Both the position numbers and the translations under genes were made by a program. The notes under the pieces were generated by a model that saw only the letters and a program-made list of their open reading frames with translations, made no database searches and was not told the origin of the DNA. From an uncultured Poribacteria bacterium (GTDB lineage Bacteria; Poribacteria; WGA-4E; WGA-3G), in NCBI GenBank assembly GCA_951828385.1, contig OX639973.1, forward strand, positions 3,463,200 to 3,527,199: a stretch of 64,000 nucleotides of DNA, read 5' to 3'. Every line of letters begins with the position of its first letter. Positions within the stretch are counted from its first letter, which is position 1. Positions 17,821-26,586 of the stretch are shown one piece after another.

Positions 17821-19005
17821 TCACTCAGTGAGTGCCTGATAGGTTAGGGTACGAAATTGGGCGTGGAATGGCGAATCGGCACCGACCAATTGTGTCATGA
17901 AAACACCGATTAAGTCTTCCACAGGATCAATCCAAAATGTGGTGCTCGCCATGCCGCCCCAACTGCAAGTGCCTACGGAACCGAGACTGCTGGTATCAGC
18001 GACATCGGTGACAACGGAGAACCCAAGCCCGAAACCGGTACCGCTTCTCTTAGGTGCTAACCAATCGGGTGGAACGTGGTTCATCGTGACGAGTTCAGCA
18101 GTTTTCCTTCCGAGCAGCCGTACACCATCGAGTTCACCACCGTTGAGCACCATTTGGCAAAAGCGGAGATAATCCGCGGCAGTCGATTGTAGCCCTCCGC
18201 CACCAGAGTGGAAAAAACTCAGCGGTCCAGTTGCAGCATGAATCTTCTCAATTGGCTGAAGCTCACTGTCTGCCCCGAATTCATATACCTTTGAATATCG
18301 GTCCACATTTTCAACCTTCACTGAAAAACCGGTGTCGTTCATGCCTAAAGGCTCAAAAATACGAGTTTTCAGAAACGTCTCAAACGGCATCCCCGATACG
18401 ATTTGTACAAGGTAGCCGAGTACATCGGTAGACATCCCGTACTTCCACGCGTCCCCTGGATGGTAAAGGAGCGGAATATCTCCGAGTTTTTGTATCATGT
18501 TCGCGAGATCGCCGCCGTAGAGATCCGCGTCTTCATATTGCTGATCGATCGGATGATCATCCCTATCGCTCTCATAGATAAGCCCAGCGGTATGCGTGAG
18601 CAAATGTTTAATTGTCACCTCGCGTTCTGCATCCACAATCGCACTGCCATCTTCAGTGTAAACCTTCATGTCTTTGAAAGCGGGAACAAATTCGGAGACA
18701 GGTGTCGTGAGTTGAAAGTGCCCTTCTTCGTAGAGCATCATAACCGCGACACTGGTAATCGGCTTCGTCATTGAGTAGAGGCGGAAGATGGTGTCAAATT
18801 GTATCGGTTTCGCGGCGGCGATATCCTGCATGCCGAACTTTTCAAAATGGACGAGCTTGCCTTCACGCGCGATCATTGTTAATGCACATGGGATTTTTCC
18901 GTTGTCAACATAGCCTTGCATGACCGGTGTCATACGTCCCAACCGCGAGGTTGACATGCCCACATCTTCAGGCACCGCCCGCGGTAATCCTCCATATACT
19001 GTCAT
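17821..19005 (-). CDS. Serine hydrolase, beta-lactamase/EstB family (copy 2 of 4)
   Basis: 394 residues. The SMTK nucleophile motif (in FRLYSMTKPITSVAV), WKYGMSTDVLGYLV and CSWGGMASTTFWIDP line up with copy 1 over the full length, so the fold and active site are complete. No signal peptide. AGGAG precedes the ATG at 19005. It lies between two repeat-filled gaps, so the copies may be transcribed separately. The long, near-identical N-termini of copies 1 and 2 suggest the most recent duplication in the array is between them. Confidence 0.85.
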   Translation of the reverse strand: MTVYGGLPRAVPEDVGMSTSRLGRMTPVMQGYVDNGKIPCALTMIAREGKLVHFEKFGMQDIAAAKPIQFDTIFRLYSMTKPITSVAVMMLYEEGHFQLTTPVSEFVPAFKDMKVYTEDGSAIVDAEREVTIKHLLTHTAGLIYESDRDDHPIDQQYEDADLYGGDLANMIQKLGDIPLLYHPGDAWKYGMSTDVLGYLVQIVSGMPFETFLKTRIFEPLGMNDTGFSVKVENVDRYSKVYEFGADSELQPIEKIHAATGPLSFFHSGGGGLQSTAADYLRFCQMVLNGGELDGVRLLGRKTAELVTMNHVPPDWLAPKRSGTGFGLGFSVVTDVADTSSLGSVGTCSWGGMASTTFWIDPVEDLIGVFMTQLVGADSPFHAQFRTLTYQALTE

Positions 19006-19009
19006 TAAG

Positions 19010-19163
19010 TTCTCCTGTAGAATAGTTGTCGGTTTGCCTCGCAGTGAGAGTTATCAGTTAAAGAGGTTTCTTGTGGCAGTAACAGGAAACGTCCCCGACA
19101 CAAAGTCTTAACTAATAACCAACAACTAACAACCAACAACCAGTACTCCGATAACTGATAACC
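19010..19163. repeat. Intergenic TCAGTTATCAG/CAACAACC repeat
   Basis: Carries GAGTTATCAGTTAAAGAGG, then a run of AACCAACAACTAACAACCAACAACC and CGATAACTGATAACC words broken by short spacers. The same word families occur at 38905-39015, 47805-47890, 54183-54320 and 56908-57047. Confidence 0.55.
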
Positions 19164-19164
19164 A

Positions 19165-20442
19165 TTACTCAGTTAATGCCTGATAGGTTAGGACTTTAAA
19201 TTGTTGTTGAAAAGGGTGAGGGTTATTGAGGAGTTGTGTCATGAGCAAGCCAATCAATTCCTCTTGTGGATCAATCCAGAAGGTGGTAGCGGCGGCACCG
19301 CCCCAACTGAAATTCCCAACAGAATCCAGGATATTCGGCGGGTTTTTATGGGTAACAACACTAAAACCGAGTCCAAACCAGTCATCGTGATGCGGGTAGC
19401 GCATCAGTTCCACGGTTTTCTTGCCCAATATACGGACACCGTCGAGTTCACCGCCGTTGAGCAACATCTGAGAAAAGCGCATGTAATCCGCAGCGGTTGA
19501 GACGAGTCCGCCACCGCCGGATGGGAAAAAACTGACCTCATCGTTAGCGAGTGGTGCATCCTCTCCTACGCGTTTCATCATCGCCTCTCTTCTGTTATGT
19601 CGATACAATGCCGCAAACCTATTCACCTTCTCCGGCGGTACTGAAAATGCAGTGTCCATCATACCAAGCGGTTTAAAGAGACGGGTTTGGAGGAATTCTT
19701 CAAACGGCATACCCGATACGACCTCCACGAGATAACCAAGCACATCAACGGAGACTCCATAGGTCCACCTTTCATTCGGTTCGTGAACGAGCGGGATATC
19801 GCCGAGTTTCTTCACCATGTCCGCCAACGTCGTGCCGCGTTCAAAAATTTTCGCTTCTTTATAGCGTTCATCAACAGGTTTATTGCCCCAACCATAAGTT
19901 AACCCTGCGGTATGCATGAGGAGATGCTTGATTGTAATCGGCTTCTTCGCATCTAATATTTCAGTTTGATCCGCGTTGTAGACCTTCATGTTTTTAAATT
20001 CGGGAATAAACTTGGAGACCGGTGTACCGAGTTGAAAATGCCCTTCCTCGTAGAGCATCATCACGGCGACACTGGTAATCGGTTTTGACATGGAGTAGAT
20101 ACGGAAGATCGTGTCTGGCTCAACGGGTTTGTTATTTTCAACATCTCGCATGCCGATGGTTTCAAAATGTACAATCTTCCCGCGTCGCGCCACAACTGTT
20201 AGGAATCCGGAAACTTGTCCTGAATTGTAGTAACCTTGCAGGAAAGAGCGGATGCGTTCAAGACGCTCGGCAGAAACACCAACCTTCTCCGGTATTGCCG
20301 TAGGGAGTCCTTGCGTCAAGGCGGCATTAACATTTTTGAGCGTTGCTGTCTGAATATCTTGTTTGGTGGCCAGGTTAACTGTTCCGCACGCAAGTATAGT
20401 GATGCAGAAAAGTAGCAACAATACACACGTTAATTTTTTCAA
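19165..20442 (-). CDS. Serine hydrolase, beta-lactamase/EstB family, lipoprotein (copy 3 of 4)
   Basis: 425 residues. Unlike copies 1 and 2 it has a lipoprotein signal with lipobox LAC (CITILACGTVN), so it should be anchored in a membrane facing the periplasm or outside. The active-site motif SMSK (IYSMSKPITS), WTYGVSVDVLGYLV and FSWGGAAATTFWIDP are present. The start codon is TTG at 20442, with GGAG six bases upstream; the paralogue at 21769 uses the same kind of start. Reaction expected: hydrolysis of an ester or amide through an acyl-serine intermediate; substrate unknown. It begins 16 bases after the next copy ends, so these two are probably one operon. Confidence 0.85.
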   Translation of the reverse strand: MKKLTCVLLLLFCITILACGTVNLATKQDIQTATLKNVNAALTQGLPTAIPEKVGVSAERLERIRSFLQGYYNSGQVSGFLTVVARRGKIVHFETIGMRDVENNKPVEPDTIFRIYSMSKPITSVAVMMLYEEGHFQLGTPVSKFIPEFKNMKVYNADQTEILDAKKPITIKHLLMHTAGLTYGWGNKPVDERYKEAKIFERGTTLADMVKKLGDIPLVHEPNERWTYGVSVDVLGYLVEVVSGMPFEEFLQTRLFKPLGMMDTAFSVPPEKVNRFAALYRHNRREAMMKRVGEDAPLANDEVSFFPSGGGGLVSTAADYMRFSQMLLNGGELDGVRILGKKTVELMRYPHHDDWFGLGFSVVTHKNPPNILDSVGNFSWGGAAATTFWIDPQEELIGLLMTQLLNNPHPFQQQFKVLTYQALTE

Positions 20443-20458
20443 TCTATGCTCCTTATCG

Positions 20459-21769
20459 TTATTCAGATAGTGCTTGATAGGTTAGTTCCTTAAATTGATC
20501 GTGGGAAGAGGCTGGGTCACTGATCTGCGTCATGAGCAAACCGATTAACTCCTTTTCGGGGTCAATCCAGAAGAGGGTACCGGCAGCACCGCCCCAACTG
20601 TAACTTCCTGTTGACTCAGGTGTGTCTGACGGCTCCTTATCGGCGGTCGGTTCGTTATCGGTAACAATCGCGAAACCGAGCCCAAACCAATTATCATGAT
20701 GTGGGGTGCGCATGAGGTCAACCGTTTCTTTCTTTAATATGCGGACACCCTCGAGTTCGCCACCGTTGAGCAACATCTGACAAAACCGCATATAGTCTGG
20801 AGCCGTTGAGACGAGTCCGCCACCGCCCCCTGGAAAGAAACGGATCTCATCGTTCTCGAGGCGTGGATCTTTCTTAACACGTTCCAACCTCATTTTTCGG
20901 TCTTTATCACCGTCCATCCGCTTTTCTTTTTCTTTAGCACCGTCGGTCTTTTTTTCTTTCTCTTTATCACCTTTCATTCCGCCTTCTTTGTTAAGTTGAT
21001 ACAGTGCGGCAAACCTGTCCAACTTCTCTAAAGGCACTGAAAATGCCGTATCAACCATACCGATCAGTTCAAAGAGACGGGTTTGAAGGAATTTTTCAAA
21101 CGGCATACCGGAAACCACCTCCACGAGGTAGCCGAGTACATCGGTAGATAACCCATAGGTCCACCTTTCACCCGGTTCGTGAACGAGCGGAATAGTACTC
21201 AGTTTTTTCGCCATATCCGCCAAAGTCGTGCCGCGTTTAAAAATGTTCGCCTCCCGATAGCGTTTATCAACCGGTTCACTGCCCCAGCCATAGGTTAACC
21301 CTGCGGTATGCATGAGAAGGTGTTTGATCGTTACCTCTTTCTTCGCATCCAAGATTTCCGTCTGGTCTGCGTTGTAGACCTTCATATCCTTAAATTCAGG
21401 GATGAAATCGGACACGGGTGTATCGAGCTGAAAATGTCCCTCCTCATAGAGCATCATCACTGCGACACTGGTAATCGGTTTTGACATCGAGTGGATACGA
21501 AATATTGTGTCTGCTTCAATGGGCTTTTTGTTTTCAACATCCCGCATGCCGATGGTTTCAAAATGAACGATTTTTCCGCGTCTCGCCACGACCGTGAGGA
21601 ATCCCGGGACGTGTCCTTTATCAACATAATCTTGCATCACAGGGCGGATACGTTCAAGACGTTCGGTGGAGACACCGACCCCTTCCGGCACCACCATCGG
21701 GAGCCCTTGCGCGAAGGCAAGGGTAGTGATGCCAAAAAGCAGTAACAGTGTGCACGTTAATTTTTCCAA
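20459..21769 (-). CDS. Serine hydrolase, beta-lactamase/EstB family, secreted, with Lys/Glu-rich insert (copy 4 of 4)
   Basis: 436 residues. A Sec signal peptide (to about LAFAQ, residue 20) replaces the lipobox of copy 3. The nucleophile motif is SMSK and the late motif YSWGGAAGTLFWIDP. After FAALYQLNKEGG there is an extra, highly charged segment of about 35 residues (KGDKEKEKK, AKEKEKRMDGDKD) missing from the other copies; it looks like expansion of a short repeat. The start is TTG at 21769 with GGAG six bases upstream. An ATG four to six bases before it is out of frame and would give only five residues, so TTG is the better call. It is followed closely by copy 3 and preceded closely by the LamG gene. 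Confidence 0.85.
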   Translation of the reverse strand: MEKLTCTLLLLFGITTLAFAQGLPMVVPEGVGVSTERLERIRPVMQDYVDKGHVPGFLTVVARRGKIVHFETIGMRDVENKKPIEADTIFRIHSMSKPITSVAVMMLYEEGHFQLDTPVSDFIPEFKDMKVYNADQTEILDAKKEVTIKHLLMHTAGLTYGWGSEPVDKRYREANIFKRGTTLADMAKKLSTIPLVHEPGERWTYGLSTDVLGYLVEVVSGMPFEKFLQTRLFELIGMVDTAFSVPLEKLDRFAALYQLNKEGGMKGDKEKEKKTDGAKEKEKRMDGDKDRKMRLERVKKDPRLENDEIRFFPGGGGGLVSTAPDYMRFCQMLLNGGELEGVRILKKETVDLMRTPHHDNWFGLGFAIVTDNEPTADKEPSDTPESTGSYSWGGAAGTLFWIDPEKELIGLLMTQISDPASSHDQFKELTYQALSE

Positions 21770-21780
21770 TCCATTCTCCT

Positions 21781-22593
21781 TTATTTTACGACCTTGAGGT
21801 ATCCCCAGCGTGTTGCGAGTTTTCCGCCGGGTTCAACACTGAGGATTTGTGCTAATCCGACATCCATCGCCTCTTGGATTTCCTTTTCGGTGCGTGCGAC
21901 GTTAGAGATGCGTATCTCATCAATGATCCCTTTTAACCCATTTGCGTTATCAAGGTTCGGCACGCCAATCGTAATGGGGTCGTTGCTCTGAAAGGTCTCA
22001 GCATTTGGAGCAGCGGTCTCTAATTTACCATCAACATACACGCGTCCCCTGTTGCCATCATAGGTAAAGGCGAGATGGTGCCATTTGTTGTCGGTAATGT
22101 CGCTTGTGCCATCTATACTGAACGCGCATCCGCCGTTTGCACCGATCTGTGCATGTAAAGTGCTTTTATCTACATGAACCCAGATGCCGTAGTTTCGATT
22201 GGTACATCCTGCCTGCTGTTTGCAGACTATACCCTGCCATTTACCTGTGCCCTCTTCCACTTTAACCCATGCTTCAATACTGAGTGTTTCCAATTCCAGT
22301 TTTTTGGTAGAATCCACGACGAGGTAGCCACCAGCATCACCGGGTAACTCTAATCCAGTTCCGAATTTTGCCTTTACCCACTTCGGGCTTCCTTTGAATT
22401 TGCCATCGTGTCCATTCCCAGACGCGTCTTTTGCAGTCCGTCCATTACCTTCTTCAAAAAGCCAGACGGCGACTGTATTTTTATCCACTGCTGCATCCAC
22501 TTGTACAATGCCAATGAGGCTTGTAACCGTAAGTGCGAGAAAAAAACAAACGACACTATAGAAAGTTTTCGTATCGGTGATATGGCTAACCAT
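21781..22593 (-). CDS. Secreted LamG (concanavalin A-like) domain protein
   Basis: 270 residues. A signal peptide (about residues 10-35) is followed by a LamG/laminin-G jelly roll: VAVWLFEEGNGRTAKDASGNGHDGKF, LSIEAWVKVEEG, NKWHHLAFTYDGNRGRVYVDGKL and GIIDEIRISNVARTEKEI. The C-terminus PGGKLATRWGYLK is shared with the second LamG protein at 63136. Such domains bind sugars or act as adhesion modules; no catalytic part is visible. The start has AGGAGG upstream of the ATG at 22593. It lies just 12 bases upstream of the fourth serine hydrolase, so the LamG protein and hydrolases 4 and 3 may form one transcript for surface or extracellular proteins. Confidence 0.85.
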   Translation of the reverse strand: MVSHITDTKTFYSVVCFFLALTVTSLIGIVQVDAAVDKNTVAVWLFEEGNGRTAKDASGNGHDGKFKGSPKWVKAKFGTGLELPGDAGGYLVVDSTKKLELETLSIEAWVKVEEGTGKWQGIVCKQQAGCTNRNYGIWVHVDKSTLHAQIGANGGCAFSIDGTSDITDNKWHHLAFTYDGNRGRVYVDGKLETAAPNAETFQSNDPITIGVPNLDNANGLKGIIDEIRISNVARTEKEIQEAMDVGLAQILSVEPGGKLATRWGYLKVVK

Positions 22594-22617
22594 CTTTTTT
22601 TCCTCCTTTATTTTTCT

Positions 22618-22783
22618 ATATTAACCCAAGTTGCTACTAACAAATTCTGAACGTTCCAACGAGGGGCTTAGGCGTTTTCCCCACCCCAGCGGGGTGATAT
22701 GTCTATAGAAACCGCGATTCACAACTTCTTGCACTCCAGCGGAGTGCTATGGGCACAAATAGGTGGCAACTTAGGTTATATTA
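22618..22783. repeat. MITE-like element, copy 2 (about 166 bp)
   Basis: Imperfect terminal inverted repeats: TTAACCCAAGTTGCTACT at the left and, on the minus strand, ATAACCTAAGTTGCCACCT at the right. Inside are two small GC hairpins, CACCCCAGCGGGGTG at 22683-22696 next to ATGTCTATAG, and GCACTCCAGCGGAGTGC near 22731-22747. Same length as the element at 436-601. Confidence 0.5.
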
Positions 22784-22856
22784 TCAGAAAGATTTTTAAA
22801 GTCAAGTGTTTTTGAGAGATTTGATATTAGCCGTGATCCCTCATTGGTCCCTCGTT

Positions 22857-22909
22857 AAAAAAAGAGGTGTGATGGCATTCGGCAGGAAGCCTACTCACCA
22901 TCACACCTC
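22857..22909 (-). terminator. Rho-independent terminator of the Rpn-family gene
   Basis: A perfect 12-base stem, GAGGTGTGATGG (22864-22875) with CCATCACACCTC (22898-22909), is followed on the minus strand by seven T. It lies downstream of the Rpn-type gene that ends at 23026. The gap 22910-23025 contains two more copies of the hairpin-plus-ATGTCTATAGA motif. Confidence 0.75.
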
Positions 22910-23025
22910 GGGTTGTGTATTTGGAAACGTTCTTAAATCCATACCCCGGAGCGATATGTCTATAGATAGCATCCAACGCGATTTTTGCACGCCAGCGGAG
23001 TGTTATGTCTGAAAAAATGTCTAAA

Positions 23026-24102
23026 CTACTGTAGTTCGTGTTGGAATGCCTGAAAACTATTTGCTAATGAAGCGTTTAGGAGCAACTGCTTCAGATGGTC
23101 CAGTTCGACAATCGCTTCAAGTGCGGGTTTTAGGGTGTTAACATCGGTGTTTGGAAACCGTGCGGCGAGAACTGATAGTATGTTTTCAATAGTGGTTTCC
23201 CGCGCCCCGCGCTCAATACCCTGGGCAAGTAGGAATTCTGCTGTCGTTTCTGCCATCGTAGAAACCTCCTTATCAGATGTTCGTTCTTCGACCAAACGGA
23301 CCAATTCCTCTCGTTCATCCACAGGATGACGGTGGAAGATCAGCATCAATAGATAGACTAACGCCTCACGCTTTTGCAACGCTTCGGACGCGTCAAGACT
23401 TTCAAGGAACGATACCGCTTCAACTAATGCACGACTTAACGACTCCTTGTCACTATTCTCATTTTGAAGCACACGTAGCAACCAACCCAACAGACTCCCT
23501 GTCCCCGTTAACGTCTCTACATCTGCTGATTTTACGCCTAAAAATAGCGTCCCAAATCGCGGAACGAAACGAGACAACTCTGCCGGAATGTCCATCACCG
23601 CCTCAAGTGTCAACGGGGTTTCCCAGTGCCGATCTCCAGTATAAAACACTATCGGTAAGATAGGCGGAAATTTACGCTCATTTTTCGGGGTATTTTGATT
23701 TTCCCATTCCCGACGATGTCTGTCCCAGATCAGCATCATATAAAACAGCACCCGAAACCCCATCATTTCATCCACCGTGGATTGATGTTCTATCAAGATA
23801 TGAATGAACAATGCCTCACTTGTGTCTTGGCTCCTAAATGGGACACTAAAGAGGAGATCTGCTTGCTGTTCGCGAAGTGTCTCTGATATAAAAGTACTAC
23901 TCGCGGGCGCGAGGGCTTCAAAATAGATAAGTTCGGCGAGATCGGGTTCAATCATTTTGACTAACGCCTCAACATTTAGTTTGTTTTGGAACAACCGTCG
24001 TATACTTCGGTCAGGAAAATGTTCAATCTATTCCTGTAAAAAGTCGTAAAGTTCTTGGTGTTGAGAAGTTGGGTCTTTTGTTTCTCGCAGTATAAGTGTC
24101 AC
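23026..24102 (-). pseudogene. Rpn-family nuclease/putative transposase gene broken by an in-frame stop
   Basis: Residues coded from 23994 down match the Rpn (PD-(D/E)XK, formerly YhgA-like transposase) family: REQQADLLFSVPFR, FIHILIEHQST, RVLFYMMLIWD. The frame continues upstream past 23994 with family-like sequence (HQELYDFLQE, stop, IEHFPDRSIRRLF), but a TAG at 24028-24030 interrupts it. A possible GTG start is at 24102, 24 codons before the stop. The only start after the stop is a TTG at 23994, inside the conserved region. The simplest reading is a recent CAG or GAG to TAG change. Rpn proteins are DNA nucleases linked to recombination. Its terminator at 22857-22909 is intact. Confidence 0.7.
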
Positions 24103-24269
24103 CTCAAGTGTGAAGATTTTAGGGGTATTATATCATGTTCTGTAGAAAATATGCCAACCTTTTTTGTCTATTCTCTACAGTTTCCTACCCGCACCTACCG
24201 GGCCTGGGGGTCTAAAATTGGACGAAAAAACCGAAAACTGAATGGCTCTGGTACACGCCCTAAAAAATG

Positions 24270-24298
24270 TTGACACAAGGTTTCACATCGCATATAAT
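24270..24298 (+). promoter_or_regulatory. Consensus sigma-70 promoter for the Gfo/Idh-SDR pair
   Basis: TTGACA at 24270-24275 and TATAAT at 24293-24298 with a 17-base spacer: a perfect match to the housekeeping consensus, which is rare. The Gfo/Idh start codon is 66 bases downstream. Confidence 0.85.
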
Positions 24299-24363
24299 TT
24301 CGCATATCCTGTTAGACGCGTTGGACGCGCGAATCGTGATTTGGAACACATAAGGAGGCTTAC

Positions 24364-25536
24364 ATGGCAGAACGAATTAAGATGGGATTGGTCGGATGCG
24401 GCGGTATGTCCGGTGCACACATGGGCGGTTATCGTCAACTCTGGTCGAAAGGACTTAGGGATTTTGAGATTGTGGCGGCGTGCGACATCGCCGAAGAACG
24501 TGCCGAGGAACGCGCGAATCAGGCACACGAATTTCAAGGCGGTACGAAGCCAGCAGTCTATACAGAGCTCGATGCAATGCTGGCGAAACATCCTGATTTA
24601 GAATGTGTAGACATCTGTGCACTCCATAGTGCGCACCATTCACTCGCTGTGCCTGCGCTCGATGCTGGAAAGCATGTTATCATCGAAAAGCCGTTCGGTA
24701 TCACAATGCGGGCATGCCAATTGATGATGGAAGCGGCAGCGCGGAACGACAAAATTATTTCCGTGGCAGAAAATTATCGTCTGGCGCGCATCCAACGCAC
24801 CCGAAGTTGGGCAATCGCACAAGGACGGATCGGTGAACCGCGTATGTTCTTTTGGATCGAAGTTGGCGAAGGTTTAGGCAAATGGGGATGGCGCAACTTC
24901 AAGATGGATGCAGGCGGCGGTTGGGCATTAGATGGTGGTGTGCATTTCACCGATCTGATGCGCTATATTCTCGGTCTGGAAGCCGAGGAAGTTTACGCGA
25001 TTAACAAGGCTTACGAACCTTACCGCTACGATAATCCGGGTGAGCGTGAAGGGGGTTATGCCGTTGATGTTGAAGACGCGATGATCGCCACCATCAAGTT
25101 TGAACAAGGCGTTACCGCGCAGTGGACGTGGGTCGGTTCGGCACCGGGACACGGGTTTGGGCAACACACTGTTTACGGCAGTGAGGGCGCGCTTGATTGG
25201 GGTAGAGGTTTAGTGCCACGCGGCGGTGAACCGATTTCCAACGAAGATTTGATGAAAGAATTCACGGAGAGTCTCAGCGATTCGGAACGGGAATACTACT
25301 TCCCAAGTGGCATTGAAGACACCGTCGCGATTGAGTTGAAATACTTCGCCGATGCGATTCGGAGCGGTGGCAAACCCGAAGTGGACGCTGTTGAAGGGAT
25401 GCGATCTGAAGCGATCTGCATGGCGGTCTATGAATCCGGCTGGTTCGGTCGTCCCGTGACGATCGCAGAGATCGAAAACTGTGAACTTGAAGGTTATCAG
25501 AAAGAGATTAACGATAAGTTGGGGATTGGCGGTTAG
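24364..25536 (+). CDS. Gfo/Idh/MocA family NAD(P)-dependent oxidoreductase
   Basis: 390 residues. The N-terminal Rossmann fold has KMGLVGCGGMSGAHMGGY; the conserved EKPFG (in HVIIEKPFGITM) marks the cofactor/active-site loop. The C-terminal substrate domain has the usual GGGWALDGGVHFTDLMRY with the catalytic-region His. The family oxidises or reduces sugars, inositols and related compounds. AAGGAGG lies a few bases before the ATG, and a consensus promoter lies upstream, so expression should be strong. Cytoplasmic. The SDR gene follows after a 210-base repeat-filled gap and may act on a related substrate; that link is inference. Confidence 0.9.
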   Translation: MAERIKMGLVGCGGMSGAHMGGYRQLWSKGLRDFEIVAACDIAEERAEERANQAHEFQGGTKPAVYTELDAMLAKHPDLECVDICALHSAHHSLAVPALDAGKHVIIEKPFGITMRACQLMMEAAARNDKIISVAENYRLARIQRTRSWAIAQGRIGEPRMFFWIEVGEGLGKWGWRNFKMDAGGGWALDGGVHFTDLMRYILGLEAEEVYAINKAYEPYRYDNPGEREGGYAVDVEDAMIATIKFEQGVTAQWTWVGSAPGHGFGQHTVYGSEGALDWGRGLVPRGGEPISNEDLMKEFTESLSDSEREYYFPSGIEDTVAIELKYFADAIRSGGKPEVDAVEGMRSEAICMAVYESGWFGRPVTIAEIENCELEGYQKEINDKLGIGG

Positions 25537-25552
25537 CGGTTAGCAGTCGTTG

Positions 25553-25733
25553 TAGGGGCGGGTTCTCGCGGTTCGATCACACGGGCGTGGAAACCACGCC
25601 CCTACGAACAAACTTGCTAATCGGAAAGTGAAGACCTTGTTGAAGGGCGGGTTCTCGCGGTTCGATCACACGGGCGTGGAAACCACGCCCCTACGAACAA
25701 ACTTGCTAATCGGAAAGTGAAGACCTTGTTGAC
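25553..25733. repeat. Two tandem copies of an 89-base repeat
   Basis: Copies at 25556-25644 and 25645-25733 are almost identical. Each contains the palindrome GGGCGTGGAAACCACGCCC, and the left copy also has TAGGGGCG pairing with CGCCCCTA. It is related to the GTAGGGGCGAGG-type palindromes at 41917-41943 and 44433-44459. Confidence 0.85.
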
Positions 25734-25745
25734 AGGGAGCAAATA

Positions 25746-26546
25746 ATGGATCGATTGAATGGGAAGGTTGCGATTGTCACAGGTGCCGGGAAAAAAGGTG
25801 AAGTTGACGGGACGGGCTACGCGACCTCCATGCTCTTCGCGAGAGAAGGTGCGAAAGTGCTATTGGCGGACATCTCTCCTGAAAACGCCAATGCCACACT
25901 ATCAGAAATTGAGGCAGAAGGTGGCGAAGCCTCTGTGTTCATTGGGGATCTATCCACAGAGGCAGCTTGCGCTGGCATGGTAGAGGCTGCTGTTGAACAG
26001 TTCGGTAAAGTGAATATCCTTTTCAATAATGTTGGACTCGGCGGTTCTGGGATGGTCACGGAGGTAGACGAAGCGAAATGGGATAGGGTGATGGATGTCA
26101 ACCTCAAAAGCATGATCATGGCGTGTAAGCATGCGGTGCCTCGGATGGCTGAGGCGGGCGGTGGCTCGATTATTAACGTTTCGTCTATTGACGCGTTGCG
26201 TGCAGGTTCTGTCCGAAATGTGCCTTACGCGGCGGCGAAAGGCGGGATGATTTCTACAACAAAGGTGATGGCAGTCCATCACGGACGCGATAACATTCGA
26301 GTGAATTGTATCGCGCCTGGGCACCTCTATGCCTCGTTTCCTGCACCGTATCTGAGCGAAGCGGAACGAGAACGCCGCCGTCTCATTGGCCCGCTTGGTA
26401 CTGAAGGAACCGCATGGGACGTGGCGTGGGCGACTGTTTTTCTCGCCAGTGACGAGTCAAAATGGATTTCTGGTGTTGTTATTCCTATTGATGCAGGCTT
26501 ACTCGCAGCGACACCGCTTGCCGTTGTGCATCAACTCGGCGAGTAA
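25746..26546 (+). CDS. SDR family oxidoreductase
   Basis: 266 residues, classical short-chain dehydrogenase. The cofactor motif is VTGAGKKGEVDGTGYA (a longer TGxxxGxG than usual, with an inserted KKGEVD). Also seen are NNVG in ILFNNVGLGG, the catalytic Ser in NVSSIDAL and the YAAAK pair. PGHLYASF follows in place of the usual PGxxxT. Substrate unknown; the family handles sugars, steroids, acyl compounds and others. GGGAG lies upstream of the ATG at 25746. It is downstream of the Gfo/Idh gene on the same strand, separated by the two-copy repeat, and probably shares its promoter. Confidence 0.88.
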   Translation: MDRLNGKVAIVTGAGKKGEVDGTGYATSMLFAREGAKVLLADISPENANATLSEIEAEGGEASVFIGDLSTEAACAGMVEAAVEQFGKVNILFNNVGLGGSGMVTEVDEAKWDRVMDVNLKSMIMACKHAVPRMAEAGGGSIINVSSIDALRAGSVRNVPYAAAKGGMISTTKVMAVHHGRDNIRVNCIAPGHLYASFPAPYLSEAERERRRLIGPLGTEGTAWDVAWATVFLASDESKWISGVVIPIDAGLLAATPLAVVHQLGE

Positions 26547-26586
26547 AACAGCAAGCGACATATATTTGAATTGGTAGATAATAGCG

